This document shows positions 19,940-28,322 of a stretch of DNA of 64,000 bases, one piece after another. The notes under the pieces are model-generated. The model had not been told where the DNA came from. It saw nothing but the letters and a program-made list of their open reading frames with translations, and ran no database searches. How positions within the stretch are numbered: position 1 is the first letter of the stretch; every line of letters begins with the position of its first letter. Origin of the DNA: Devosia litorisediminis (GTDB lineage: Bacteria > Pseudomonadota > Alphaproteobacteria > Rhizobiales > Devosiaceae); NCBI RefSeq assembly GCF_018334155.1, contig NZ_JAGXTP010000001.1, positions 1,798,001 through 1,862,000 on the forward strand. Reading direction: 5' to 3'. Both the position numbers and the translations under genes were made by a program.

Positions 19940-20811
19940 TAGCTGGCAGCCTTTCCGAACAGGCCCGACGGGCGCCACAGAAGCACGGCCAGGAAAATTG
20001 CATAGGTTGCGGCCAGGGTAAGACCGGGATCGACATAGGTAGCGACCAGGGTTTCGACCAGACCAAGCAACAGACCAGCGACCAGCGCACCCATCAGATT
20101 GCCCAGCCCGCCCATGATGACCACCACCAGCGCCTTCATCGTGAAAATCACGCCCATGGATGCGGTGAAGGTCTGGTACATCGAAATCATCACACCGCCA
20201 GACGCTGCCAGTGTGGCGCCCAGAGCGAAGGCAAAGCGGGCGGTCCGATTGACGTCGATGCCGACAAGCGGGGCCGATTGCGGCGCGACAGCGACGGCGC
20301 GAATGGCGGTACCCCAGCGGGTGCGGGTCAAGGCAAGGTAGAGCGCGGCGCCGATCACCACCGCCAGCACGAAGGCCAGCAGTCGGTTGGCACCAATGGT
20401 GGCGCCAAAGATCTGAACGCCGAAATTGAGATAGCTGTAGCTGGTGTAGTTGGAACCGAAGACAACCAGCATGACGCCCTGCAGCACAAACAGCAGACCG
20501 AACGTGGCCAGAATGGAGTCCACTTCCAGGGTGCCGCTCTTGGCGGAGCGTTTGACCAGCGGCTGCATCATCAGGCCATAGACCAGATAGCCGAAGGCGA
20601 ATGCGCCGGGCAGGATGATAATCAGCCCGAGCACAGGATTGATGCCGAGCTGGCTTACCAGCAGATAGGCACAGAAGGCGGCGATGATGATGGTTTCGCC
20701 ATAGGCGAGGTTCATGATGCGCGAGATGCCGTACTGGAGCGTCAGCCCCATTGCGACAAGCGCATATGTCCCTCCGAGCACAAGCCCGGATATGATTGCG
20801 GTTACGATCAC
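19939..20811 (-). CDS. LIV-type ABC importer permease (LivH)
   Basis: A 290-residue permease that starts with GTG at 20811. It shows the family opening IISGLVLGGTYALVAMGLTL, the loop TRTRWGTAIRAVAVAPQSAPLVGI, and GGLGNLMGALVAGLLLG near the end. It lies 36 bases after the binding-protein gene and pairs with LivM. Confidence 0.92.
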   Translation of the reverse strand: MIVTAIISGLVLGGTYALVAMGLTLQYGISRIMNLAYGETIIIAAFCAYLLVSQLGINPVLGLIIILPGAFAFGYLVYGLMMQPLVKRSAKSGTLEVDSILATFGLLFVLQGVMLVVFGSNYTSYSYLNFGVQIFGATIGANRLLAFVLAVVIGAALYLALTRTRWGTAIRAVAVAPQSAPLVGIDVNRTARFAFALGATLAASGGVMISMYQTFTASMGVIFTMKALVVVIMGGLGNLMGALVAGLLLGLVETLVATYVDPGLTLAATYAIFLAVLLWRPSGLFGKAAS

Positions 20812-20847
20812 GCCGCCGCCTCCTGCATGGTCACGTGTTAGTCGATA

Positions 20848-22080
20848 TTACTGTGCTGCGACCCAAGGTGCCTTGGGCAGCATGGGTGTGCTGGCACCGG
20901 CGCGATCCGATGGCTCGATGCCGACGAACATGCCGTTCTGCCACTGACCCGTCCACCACAGGTTACGCAACTGGTTGTCTTCCAGCTTGGTCTCACCGAG
21001 CACGGTTTCGAAGGTGCCGTTGGAGAGCTCGGCAGACACTGCCTCACGATCCAGACCGACGCGCTTGATTGCCTCTTCGAGCATCTGCAGCGAGGTATAG
21101 GTGATCACGCTGCCCCAGAGGTCAGGTGCTGCACCGATAAAGGCTTCATGGCGGGCACGATAGTCGGCATTGGCCGCATCGTTGGGATCAATACCACCCA
21201 GGCTCATAATGCCCTCGGCATTGGCGCCATTGGCGGCACCAAAAGCGGGGAAGCCAACACCAACGCCCATATAGAGGACCTTGGGATTGAAGTCGGCGAC
21301 CTGTGCCTGCGCCGTCATGGCGAAGGTGTCAGGCGGATAGGAGAAAGCGATGAAGGTATCAGCGCCACTGCCTGCCGACTCATTGAGCATGGGCGAGAAA
21401 TCTGACGTGGTTGGCGGATAGCTGGTGTCATAAACCAGCTCAAAACCTGCCTCGGTCAGGGCTGGACGTGCAGCCGTCACCAGATCGATACCGAAGCCAT
21501 CAGCGACCGAGATCATGGCGATCTTGTTGTTGATGGTGCCTTCATCGCGGGCTTTGGTGAGAACCTCAGCCAGCGCCTTGGTGTAATCGGCACCACCGCC
21601 GAGAAGCCAGAAGCTCTTGTCCCAACGCTCGACGAATTCAGGTGCCTTGTCGGTCACGGCCGAAACGGCAAGCTGGGGATAGCCGAAGCGGTCAAACAGC
21701 GGTGCGACGGCGAGGTTGAAGCCCGTGCCCCAGGGCGGCAGAATGAAATCGACCTTGTCCTGGGTCGCCAGACGCTCAACGGCACGGACAACTTCTTCAG
21801 ATGCCGAACGGTCGTCATATTCGATGACTTCGATGGGCAGACGCGAGCCATCGGGCATCTCAAGGCCGCCGGCTTCGTTGACCTCGTGAATCCACAGCTT
21901 GTAGTTGGGCACTGTGGTGATGCCGGCACCGCCAGCATTGGCACCGGACAAGGACACGGCATAACCGATCTTGACCGAGGTGCGGTCTTCGGCCTGAACG
22001 GCCAGCGAACTGGCGCTCAGCATGAGAGCGGCCACCAGACCAAAGCTTTGCAGGGCGCTCCTGCGCGAAAGTACGTTCAT
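20848..22080 (-). CDS. LIV-type ABC importer binding protein (LivK-like)
   Basis: A 410-residue periplasmic receptor of peripla_BP_6 type. An N-terminal signal peptide (RRSALQSFGLVAALMLSASS, ending near QAE) is followed by the family opening VKIGYAVSLSGANAGGAGI. The body has DDRSASEEVVRAVERLATQD and a ligand-site region FILPPWGTG. GGAGGAG lies 7 bases before the ATG. It is first in a livKHMGF-aldehyde dehydrogenase operon and is divergent from an AraC regulator. Related receptors take up aromatic acids as well as amino acids. Confidence 0.9.
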   Translation of the reverse strand: MNVLSRRSALQSFGLVAALMLSASSLAVQAEDRTSVKIGYAVSLSGANAGGAGITTVPNYKLWIHEVNEAGGLEMPDGSRLPIEVIEYDDRSASEEVVRAVERLATQDKVDFILPPWGTGFNLAVAPLFDRFGYPQLAVSAVTDKAPEFVERWDKSFWLLGGGADYTKALAEVLTKARDEGTINNKIAMISVADGFGIDLVTAARPALTEAGFELVYDTSYPPTTSDFSPMLNESAGSGADTFIAFSYPPDTFAMTAQAQVADFNPKVLYMGVGVGFPAFGAANGANAEGIMSLGGIDPNDAANADYRARHEAFIGAAPDLWGSVITYTSLQMLEEAIKRVGLDREAVSAELSNGTFETVLGETKLEDNQLRNLWWTGQWQNGMFVGIEPSDRAGASTPMLPKAPWVAAQ

Positions 22081-22225
22081 GAATATCTCCTCCTGTGGGA
22101 CCCAAAGGGAACCCGTATGCGATGACCCGGCTCTTCGGTCGCAATGCCATCGACTAGGTGGAGCTTAGGAGCAGCATGAAGAGAGAAGAATAGACTTTTT
22201 GAGGAGAAACTTGTACTTTTGACGG

Positions 22226-23095
22226 ATGCCGCAATCGACCCGCGATATCACTCAGGAACTCGAAGCCCAAGCGGTTCGCTCCGCGCTTGATGTGGGGCAA
22301 TGGACGCTGCACGGGCGGCGCAGCAGGTGTTTTGTGATGATATCGGGCTCGGGCAGCATTCTGGTTGGCTCCGAAGACGTGGCGCTGCGGGCCCCGTGTC
22401 TGGTGTGGCTACCAGAGGGGCAATCAGCGCATCTGACAATGCGGGCAGGATCAAGCGGTGCGTGGCTGGCCGTCACGGGTCAGGCACTGGGTCATGTCGC
22501 CCTGCCCGGCAGCATCGCCGATGATCTGCGCCACATGCTGCTGCGCCCGCAATTGGGAACCACCCTCAAGCCTGATGTGGCCCGGGGCCTGACCGATCAC
22601 CTGCTGGCTATTGAAGGCGAGTTGCGAGCGAGCAAGCCCGGCGCGCCCGAAATGGTGCGGCATCTATTGGCGGCAGTGTTTATCGGGCTGTGGCGAATGA
22701 GCGAACTGGTCTCGCATGAGGCACGGCCCCTGCCCCGGTTTATCGTCGATCATTTCCTGCAACTGGTGGAAGTGCATCTGAATGACCAGTGGAAGGTGGC
22801 CGACTATGCCGCCGCCATGGGGGTATCGACCGACCGCCTGAATACAGCTGTGCGCCGCGCACTTGGCAAGGCGCCGCTTGAGGTGATTCACGACCGCGTC
22901 TGCGCGGCGGCACGGCAAATGCTGGAAAGCTCAGGACTGCAAATTGATCGGGTAGCGGCGCTGCTAGGGTTTGACGATCCCGCCTATTTCAGCCGCTTCT
23001 TCAAGCGTCTGACGGGTATGTCACCCAGACAGTATCGCCATGACTATGCAAGCCGCGCGGCACGTCCCGCCGGGTCTTTCGCTGCCTGGCCCTGA
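22226..23095 (+). CDS. AraC-family transcriptional regulator
   Basis: A 289-residue regulator. The N-terminal cupin half is seen around residues 20-110 (SRCFVMISGSGSILVGSEDV). The C-terminal AraC domain includes WKVADYAAAMGVSTDRLNTA and VAALLGFDDPAYFSRFFKRL, followed by TGMSPRQYRHDY. It is divergent from the liv importer operon with 145 bases between, which makes it the likely activator. Its last 52 bases overlap the convergent pcaQ end. Confidence 0.9.
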   Translation: MPQSTRDITQELEAQAVRSALDVGQWTLHGRRSRCFVMISGSGSILVGSEDVALRAPCLVWLPEGQSAHLTMRAGSSGAWLAVTGQALGHVALPGSIADDLRHMLLRPQLGTTLKPDVARGLTDHLLAIEGELRASKPGAPEMVRHLLAAVFIGLWRMSELVSHEARPLPRFIVDHFLQLVEVHLNDQWKVADYAAAMGVSTDRLNTAVRRALGKAPLEVIHDRVCAAARQMLESSGLQIDRVAALLGFDDPAYFSRFFKRLTGMSPRQYRHDYASRAARPAGSFAAWP

Positions 23096-24030
23096 GCAGG
23101 CCTGGCGTCTGCCAGCGTGCGCGCCGTGTGGCGAATGGCCGTCAGGATACTGGCCGCGGCCGGGCTCAACGTGACATCGACCCGAGTGGTCAACCCGACG
23201 GGTCCCAGCGTCTCCTGCATGGCAAACGGCAACATGGCCAGAAGGCCGTCGCGACAATCAGGCGCGACGACGCCTTCGGAAATGAACCAGATGGCATCAG
23301 TGGCCCGCAGATAGTTGCGGGCAAAGCTGTCCGAGACAGTTTCGAGCACTGTCTCAGCAAGCGGCACGTCATGGGCGCGCAGGAAACGTTCAACCGTCGG
23401 ACGGATCACCGCATCCGGGGGCGGCATCAACCAGGGATAATCGGCCAGAGTCGAAAGTACGGGGGCTGACTGACGGGTCAAAGGATGGTCCTTGCGCACC
23501 ACGGCGCAGACCAGTTCAGAATACAGGTGCTCAAAGCTGAGGCCCGTGATGTCGTGCGGATCAGCCATACGACCGACCACGAAGTCGATCTCGCCCGCGC
23601 GCAGCAGATCAATCAGATAGGCGTTTGGGCCCGTAATGACCCGAGCGGGCACGACGACGCCATCGGCGGTCAACGTTGCCAGGGCGGTCGGCAGAATAGC
23701 AGTCGAAACCGTGGGCAAGGCACCAACCCTTACCATGCCGGTTGCCGTTGCCTGCCCGGCCACCTGTACGCCCTGGTAAAGAGCGGCCATGCCGTTGGCA
23801 GCGTGGAGGCGGAACATTTCGCCCAGGCTGGTCAGGGTCAACGCACGACGGCTGCGATCGAACAGGGCCACCCCCAGAATCGCCTCCAATTCCTGAATGG
23901 TCTTGGTGGCAGCTGGCTGACTCATGTTTAAAGCACTAGCGGCCTTGGCCACGCCGCCAAGCCGGGCAACTTCGAGAAAACAGCGCAGATGGCGCAGCTT
24001 GAGACGGGGATCAATCAGGTTCAGCGACAT
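23044..24030 (-). CDS. pcaQ: LysR-family regulator of the pca operon
   Basis: A 328-residue LysR protein. The winged helix-turn-helix is LRHLRCFLEVARLGGVAKAA and ALNMSQPAATKTIQELEAIL, the standard PcaQ-type form, followed by a two-lobed effector domain. It is divergent from pcaD, the usual alphaproteobacterial arrangement, where PcaQ activates the pca operon with 3-carboxymuconate/muconolactone-type coinducers. ATG at 24030 follows GAGG; an earlier in-frame codon at 24036 is less likely. The alanine-rich C-terminal tail (ARPAQGQAAKDPAGRAARLA) overlaps the AraC gene. Confidence 0.9.
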   Translation of the reverse strand: MSLNLIDPRLKLRHLRCFLEVARLGGVAKAASALNMSQPAATKTIQELEAILGVALFDRSRRALTLTSLGEMFRLHAANGMAALYQGVQVAGQATATGMVRVGALPTVSTAILPTALATLTADGVVVPARVITGPNAYLIDLLRAGEIDFVVGRMADPHDITGLSFEHLYSELVCAVVRKDHPLTRQSAPVLSTLADYPWLMPPPDAVIRPTVERFLRAHDVPLAETVLETVSDSFARNYLRATDAIWFISEGVVAPDCRDGLLAMLPFAMQETLGPVGLTTRVDVTLSPAAASILTAIRHTARTLADARPAQGQAAKDPAGRAARLA

Positions 24031-24059
24031 GGGCACCTCGAGCGATTACGCTGATTGAT

Positions 24060-24073
24060 ATACGTCAAGTTAT
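24060..24073. promoter_or_regulatory. Possible PcaQ/LysR-type dyad upstream of pcaD
   Basis: ATACGTCAAGTTAT is an imperfect dyad (ATAC...TTAT) in the pcaQ-pcaD gap, 71 bases before pcaD. It resembles, but does not match exactly, the ATAACC...GGTT form I recall for PcaQ sites in rhizobia. Confidence 0.35.
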
Positions 24074-24143
24074 GCGTTGTCCAAATCTTCTCATTTCCAT
24101 TTGTGACGCAAACGCGCAAAATAGTGTCAAAGGGAGCTTTGCG

Positions 24144-24938
24144 GTGCCGTTTGCCCGGATCAATGAAATAACCACGTGGTATCAAGAATCCGGCAGCGGT
24201 CCGGCCTTGCCTGTGATCTTTGCCAATTCGCTTGGCACCGATCACCGCATCTGGGCCGGCGTGACCAACCGGTTATCTGCGACGCGGCGCTGCGTGGTGT
24301 ACGACAAGCGCGGCCACGGCATGAGCGATCTGTCGCCCCAACCCTACGCCATCAGCGACCTGGCTGCCGACCTGCTCGCGCTGGCCAACCACTGTGGCAT
24401 TGAGCGCTTCGTTATCTGCGGCGTGTCGGTGGGGGGCATGGTTGCCCTGGCCAGCGCTACTGCACAGCCCGAGCGGATTGCCGGGCTGGTGCTTTGCGAT
24501 ACGGCTTCGCGCATTGGCACACCCGATATGTGGAATATCCGGATTGGTCAGGTCCGCAATGACGGGCTATCCGGCATTGCCGACAGTGTCATGGAGCGCT
24601 GGTTCAGCCCCGGGTTCCGCGCCACGCGGCAGGATGAACTGGCCGGCTGGCGCAATCTGCTGTTGCGTACACCGGCGCAAGGCTACGCCGAGACCTGCGC
24701 GGCCATCCGGGACGCCGATCTGTCGGCCCAGGCGCAAGCCATTGCAGTGCCAACCCTGGTCGTTGCTGGCGCCGACGATCTATCGACACCGCCCGATCTC
24801 GTGCGCGCACTGGCGGATCAGGTGAGCGGTGCGCAGTTCGCACTCATCGAAGGCGTCGGCCACATCCCATCCATCGAACAACCTGACCTCCTGGCAGACC
24901 TGCTGGGCGAATTTTTGGAGACAATGCCCCATGAGTGA
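24144..24938 (+). CDS. pcaD: 3-oxoadipate enol-lactonase
   Basis: A 264-residue alpha/beta hydrolase that opens beta-ketoadipate enol-lactone to 3-oxoadipate. The triad is visible: serine in CGVSVGGMV, aspartate in AGADDLSTPP and histidine in GVGHIPS. The GTG at 24144 is chosen because AGGGAG lies 7 bases upstream and PFARINEITTWYQ is the usual start; the frame is open further upstream to 24072. It is first in the pcaDCHGIJFB operon, divergent from pcaQ. Confidence 0.92.
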   Translation: MPFARINEITTWYQESGSGPALPVIFANSLGTDHRIWAGVTNRLSATRRCVVYDKRGHGMSDLSPQPYAISDLAADLLALANHCGIERFVICGVSVGGMVALASATAQPERIAGLVLCDTASRIGTPDMWNIRIGQVRNDGLSGIADSVMERWFSPGFRATRQDELAGWRNLLLRTPAQGYAETCAAIRDADLSAQAQAIAVPTLVVAGADDLSTPPDLVRALADQVSGAQFALIEGVGHIPSIEQPDLLADLLGEFLETMPHE

Positions 24939-25332
24939 GCGATCCGAACGGGCCGAAACCGGCATGACCACGCGGCGCTCCGTGCTGGGCAACAGCCATG
25001 TGGACCGCGCCGAGTCTGCAAAGACCGATTTTGATACCGACTTCCAGACCTTCATCATGGAAGGTGCATGGGGATCGGTATGGTCGCGGCCCGGCCTGAC
25101 CAAGCGGGAGCGCTCGCTGATTACCCTGGCACTGCTCGCTGCGGGCGGGCATGAGGAGGAATTCGCCATGCATGTGCGGGCCACCGCCAATACCGGGGCA
25201 TCGGCCAATGACATCAAGGAAGCCCTGTTGCATGTGGCGGTCTATGCCGGCGTGCCTGCGGCCAATAGCGCCTTCAAGGTTGCCAAGGCCGAACTGAGCT
25301 TGGGGCAAGACGAAAAAGGAGCGGCAGAATGA
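24931..25332 (+). CDS. pcaC: 4-carboxymuconolactone decarboxylase
   Basis: A 133-residue protein that decarboxylates gamma-carboxymuconolactone. The conserved blocks are GAWGSVWSRPGLTKRERSLI and GGHEEEFAMHVRATANTGAS, with the EEFAMH motif of the active site. It overlaps pcaD by 8 bases. Length is normal for stand-alone PcaC. Confidence 0.94.
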   Translation: MSERSERAETGMTTRRSVLGNSHVDRAESAKTDFDTDFQTFIMEGAWGSVWSRPGLTKRERSLITLALLAAGGHEEEFAMHVRATANTGASANDIKEALLHVAVYAGVPAANSAFKVAKAELSLGQDEKGAAE

Positions 25333-26072
25333 GTGATCTGTTTCCAGACGGCCCCGACGGGCTGTTCCCTCGCGATCTGGCCTGGCATCCGCCAGCCGCG
25401 ACACCGGGCTATAAAAGCACGACATTCCGCGCACCGCGCCAGCCGTTGCTGTCGCTTGATGCGACCAAAAGCGAACTGACCGGGCCGCGTTTCGGGCACG
25501 GGCTGATCGGCAAGCTCGATAACGACCTGATCCGCAATTACAGCCAGGACGGCACCGAAGCCATCGGTCAGCGCCTGATCGTTTATGGTCAGGTGCTCGA
25601 TGAGAATGCACGACCACAGCCCGGCGTGCTGGTCGAGTTCTGGCAGGCCAATGCCGGTGGGCGCTATCGCCACCGCAAGGAAGGCTATCAGGCGGCCATT
25701 GATCCCAACTTTGGCGGCTGTGGCCGCGCGCTAACCGACGAGAACGGCTTTTATACCTTCCGCACGGTCAAGCCGGGCGCCTATCCATGGCCCAACGGCC
25801 CCAATGACTGGCGCCCTGCCCACATCCATTTTTCGGTCTTTGGCTCGGCCTTTGCGCAGCGCCTGATCACCCAGATGTATTTCGAGGGCGACCCGATGAT
25901 CTGGCAGTGCCCGATCGTCGGCGGGATCAGCGACAAGGCGGCGATCGACCAGCTCACCGCCAAGCTTGACCGCCACAATACGCCACCAATGGACGCTCTG
26001 GCCTACCGCTTTGACATCGTGCTGCGCGGTCGTCGGGCAACATTGTTCGAAAACCGCAAGGAGGGCCTGTGA
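25329..26072 (+). CDS. pcaH: Protocatechuate 3,4-dioxygenase beta subunit
   Basis: A 247-residue intradiol dioxygenase subunit that carries the Fe(III) site. The ligands are visible: tyrosines in GGRYRHR and PGAYPW, histidines in RPAHIHFSV. It cleaves protocatechuate to 3-carboxy-cis,cis-muconate together with PcaG. It overlaps pcaC by 4 bases (ATGA). Confidence 0.96.
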   Translation: MSDLFPDGPDGLFPRDLAWHPPAATPGYKSTTFRAPRQPLLSLDATKSELTGPRFGHGLIGKLDNDLIRNYSQDGTEAIGQRLIVYGQVLDENARPQPGVLVEFWQANAGGRYRHRKEGYQAAIDPNFGGCGRALTDENGFYTFRTVKPGAYPWPNGPNDWRPAHIHFSVFGSAFAQRLITQMYFEGDPMIWQCPIVGGISDKAAIDQLTAKLDRHNTPPMDALAYRFDIVLRGRRATLFENRKEGL

Positions 26073-26686
26073 TGATCAACCGTTTGCCAGAACTCAAGGA
26101 AACGCCGTCGCAGACCGCCGGGCCCTATGTTCATATCGGCCTGACACCGAATTTCTGCGATATCGGCGGGGTTTTTCCGCTCGATGCGGGGATTACCATG
26201 CTGGCCAAGGAAACGCCCGGCCAGCGCATTACCATTACCGGCAGGGTGATGGATGGCAGCGACGCTCCGGTTACCGATGCCGTGGTCGAACTCTGGCAGG
26301 CCGATGCAGATGGCAATCATCCGCAGACCTCGGATAGCCCGGACAAGGCATTCACCGGCTGGGGTCGGCAGCCAACCGACGCCACGGGCACATTCCGCTT
26401 CGAGACCATCAAGCCAGGCCTTGTCGCTGGGCCTGATGGGGTGGCGCAGGCACCACACGTGTCGCTTTGGATCGTGGCGCGCGGCATCAATACCGGTCTG
26501 GCGACGCGGTTGTACTTTGCTGACGAGGCAGAAGCCAACCAGGCTGATCCGGTGCTGAACAGGGTGCTGGACCCACGACGGCGCCAGACCATGATCGCCA
26601 CGGCCAGCCAGGCTGATGGCGCGACGACCTACACGCTCGATATTCGCCTGCAGGGTGAAAACGAGACTGTCTTCTTCGATATTTAG
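26072..26686 (+). CDS. pcaG: Protocatechuate 3,4-dioxygenase alpha subunit
   Basis: A 204-residue subunit with the family start LPELKETPSQTAGPYVHIGL and the beta-sandwich core DAVVELWQADADG. It lacks the iron ligands, as expected for the alpha subunit. AAGGAGGG precedes the start; ATG at 26072 shares one base with the pcaH stop (TGATG), and GTG at 26069 is an alternative. Confidence 0.95.
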   Translation: MINRLPELKETPSQTAGPYVHIGLTPNFCDIGGVFPLDAGITMLAKETPGQRITITGRVMDGSDAPVTDAVVELWQADADGNHPQTSDSPDKAFTGWGRQPTDATGTFRFETIKPGLVAGPDGVAQAPHVSLWIVARGINTGLATRLYFADEAEANQADPVLNRVLDPRRRQTMIATASQADGATTYTLDIRLQGENETVFFDI

Positions 26687-26694
26687 GATCGTTC

Positions 26695-27540
26695 ATGAGC
26701 AAGTTTGTCAGCCTGCAACAGGCTATCGGGGACCATCTACATGATGGCGACACCGTCGCCTTTGAGGGCTTCACCCACCTCATCCCCGTCGCTGCCGGGC
26801 ACGAGACGATCCGCCAGGGCATCAAGGATCTCACCCTAGTACGCATGACGCCTGACATCATCTACGACCAGATGATCGGGATGGGCCTGGCCCGCAAAGT
26901 GGTGTTTTCCTATGCCGGCAACCCCGGCGTTGGTCTGTTGCGTCGCATGCGGGACGCCATTGAGAACGACTACCCGCGCGCAATCCAGATCGTCGAGCAT
27001 TCCCACTCGGCCATGGCGCAGGCCTATGAGGCGGGTGCCGCCGGCCTGCCAATGGCGGTGTTCCGCGGCTACAAGGGCGCAGACCTGCCCAAGGTCAATC
27101 CCGACATCCGCTCGGTTACCTGTCCCTTCACCGGCGAAGAGCTGGCGGCGGTACCGTCGCATCGCCCCGATGTCACGGTGATCCACGCCCAGAAAGCCAA
27201 CAGGCGAGGCGATGTTCTGATCGAAGGCATTGTGGGCGTGCAGAAGGAAGCAGCGCTGGCCGCCAAGCGGGTGATCGTTACCGTTGAGGAAGTCGTCGAC
27301 GACTTCGAAGGCATGCACCCCAATCTGTGCATTCTGCCGCACTGGACAGTGACAGCAATTGCCGTGGTGCCCGGCGGGGCCCATCCCTCCTACACCATGG
27401 GCTATTACGACCGTGACAATGCCGCCTATCTCGAATGGGACAAGGTCTCGGCCGATCGCGAGCTGTTTGCCACCTGGATGAAAGACAACGTGCTCGACGC
27501 GACGCCCGAGGCGTTCGCCGACCGCGTGAAAGGGCTTTAA
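26695..27540 (+). CDS. pcaI: 3-oxoadipate CoA-transferase subunit A
   Basis: A 281-residue family I CoA-transferase alpha subunit. It has DGDTVAFEGFTHLIPVAAGH as the glycine/anion-hole region and DVTVIHAQKANRRGDVLIEG. It is longer than the Pseudomonas PcaI (about 230) and resembles the GctA/actinobacterial-type branch. With PcaJ it moves CoA from succinyl-CoA to 3-oxoadipate. Confidence 0.88.
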   Translation: MSKFVSLQQAIGDHLHDGDTVAFEGFTHLIPVAAGHETIRQGIKDLTLVRMTPDIIYDQMIGMGLARKVVFSYAGNPGVGLLRRMRDAIENDYPRAIQIVEHSHSAMAQAYEAGAAGLPMAVFRGYKGADLPKVNPDIRSVTCPFTGEELAAVPSHRPDVTVIHAQKANRRGDVLIEGIVGVQKEAALAAKRVIVTVEEVVDDFEGMHPNLCILPHWTVTAIAVVPGGAHPSYTMGYYDRDNAAYLEWDKVSADRELFATWMKDNVLDATPEAFADRVKGL

Positions 27541-27541
27541 G

Positions 27542-28321
27542 ATGACCGCGTTCACGCCCACCGAAATGATGACGATTGCTGCCGCTCGCGCCCTCGACAA
27601 CAAGGATGTCTGCTTTGTGGGCATTGGCGCGCCGTCGGCAGCCTGCAATGTGGCCCGACTGACCCATGCCCCCGAGATCACCCTGATCTACGAAAGCGGC
27701 ACCATTGGCACTGCGCCAGAGGTGCTGCCGCTATCGATTGGCGATGGCGAACTGTGCGAGACGGCGGTGGCAACCGTGGCCGTGCCGGAAATGTTCCGCT
27801 ACTGGCTGCAGGGCGGCCGTATTTCCATCGGCTTCCTCGGCGCCGCGCAGATCGACAGGTTCGGCAATATCAACACCACCGTCATCGGCGACTATCATAA
27901 CCCAAAGGTCCGCCTGCCCGGCGGTGGCGGCGCGCCGGAGATCGCCACCTCGTGTGGTGAAATCTACATCACGCTCAAGCAGGCGACACGCTCGATGGTT
28001 GAGAAGATCGACTTCTTCACCTCCTTTGGCCATGGCGAAGGCGGCGATCACCGTGAGCGGCTGGGCATCACCACAAAGGGCCCTACCCTGCTGATTACCG
28101 ATCTGGCCATCTGGAAGCCCGACCCGGAGACCAAGGAATTCACCGTGGTGTCGCTGCACAAGGGTGTAACCCGCGAGATGGTACAGGAAACCTGCGGCTG
28201 GACCGTGCGCTTTGCTGATAATCTGAGCGAAACGCCCGAGCCCACTGAGCTTGAACTGTCGACACTGCGTGATCTGAACGAGCGCACCCGCATCGCCCAT
28301 GCCGGTGGAAAGGCAGCCTAG
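27542..28321 (+). CDS. pcaJ: 3-oxoadipate CoA-transferase subunit B
   Basis: A 259-residue beta subunit. The catalytic glutamate is in LIYESGTIG near residue 47, followed by GGRISIGFLGAAQIDRFGNI, typical of the family. It starts one base after the pcaI stop and is followed directly by pcaF. Confidence 0.9.
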   Translation: MTAFTPTEMMTIAAARALDNKDVCFVGIGAPSAACNVARLTHAPEITLIYESGTIGTAPEVLPLSIGDGELCETAVATVAVPEMFRYWLQGGRISIGFLGAAQIDRFGNINTTVIGDYHNPKVRLPGGGGAPEIATSCGEIYITLKQATRSMVEKIDFFTSFGHGEGGDHRERLGITTKGPTLLITDLAIWKPDPETKEFTVVSLHKGVTREMVQETCGWTVRFADNLSETPEPTELELSTLRDLNERTRIAHAGGKAA

Positions 28322-28322
28322 C

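Noticed and set aside
24031..24143. Exact PcaQ box upstream of pcaD
   Set aside because: I looked for the ATAACC...GGTT form and found only an imperfect dyad, so it is listed at low confidence rather than as a firm site.
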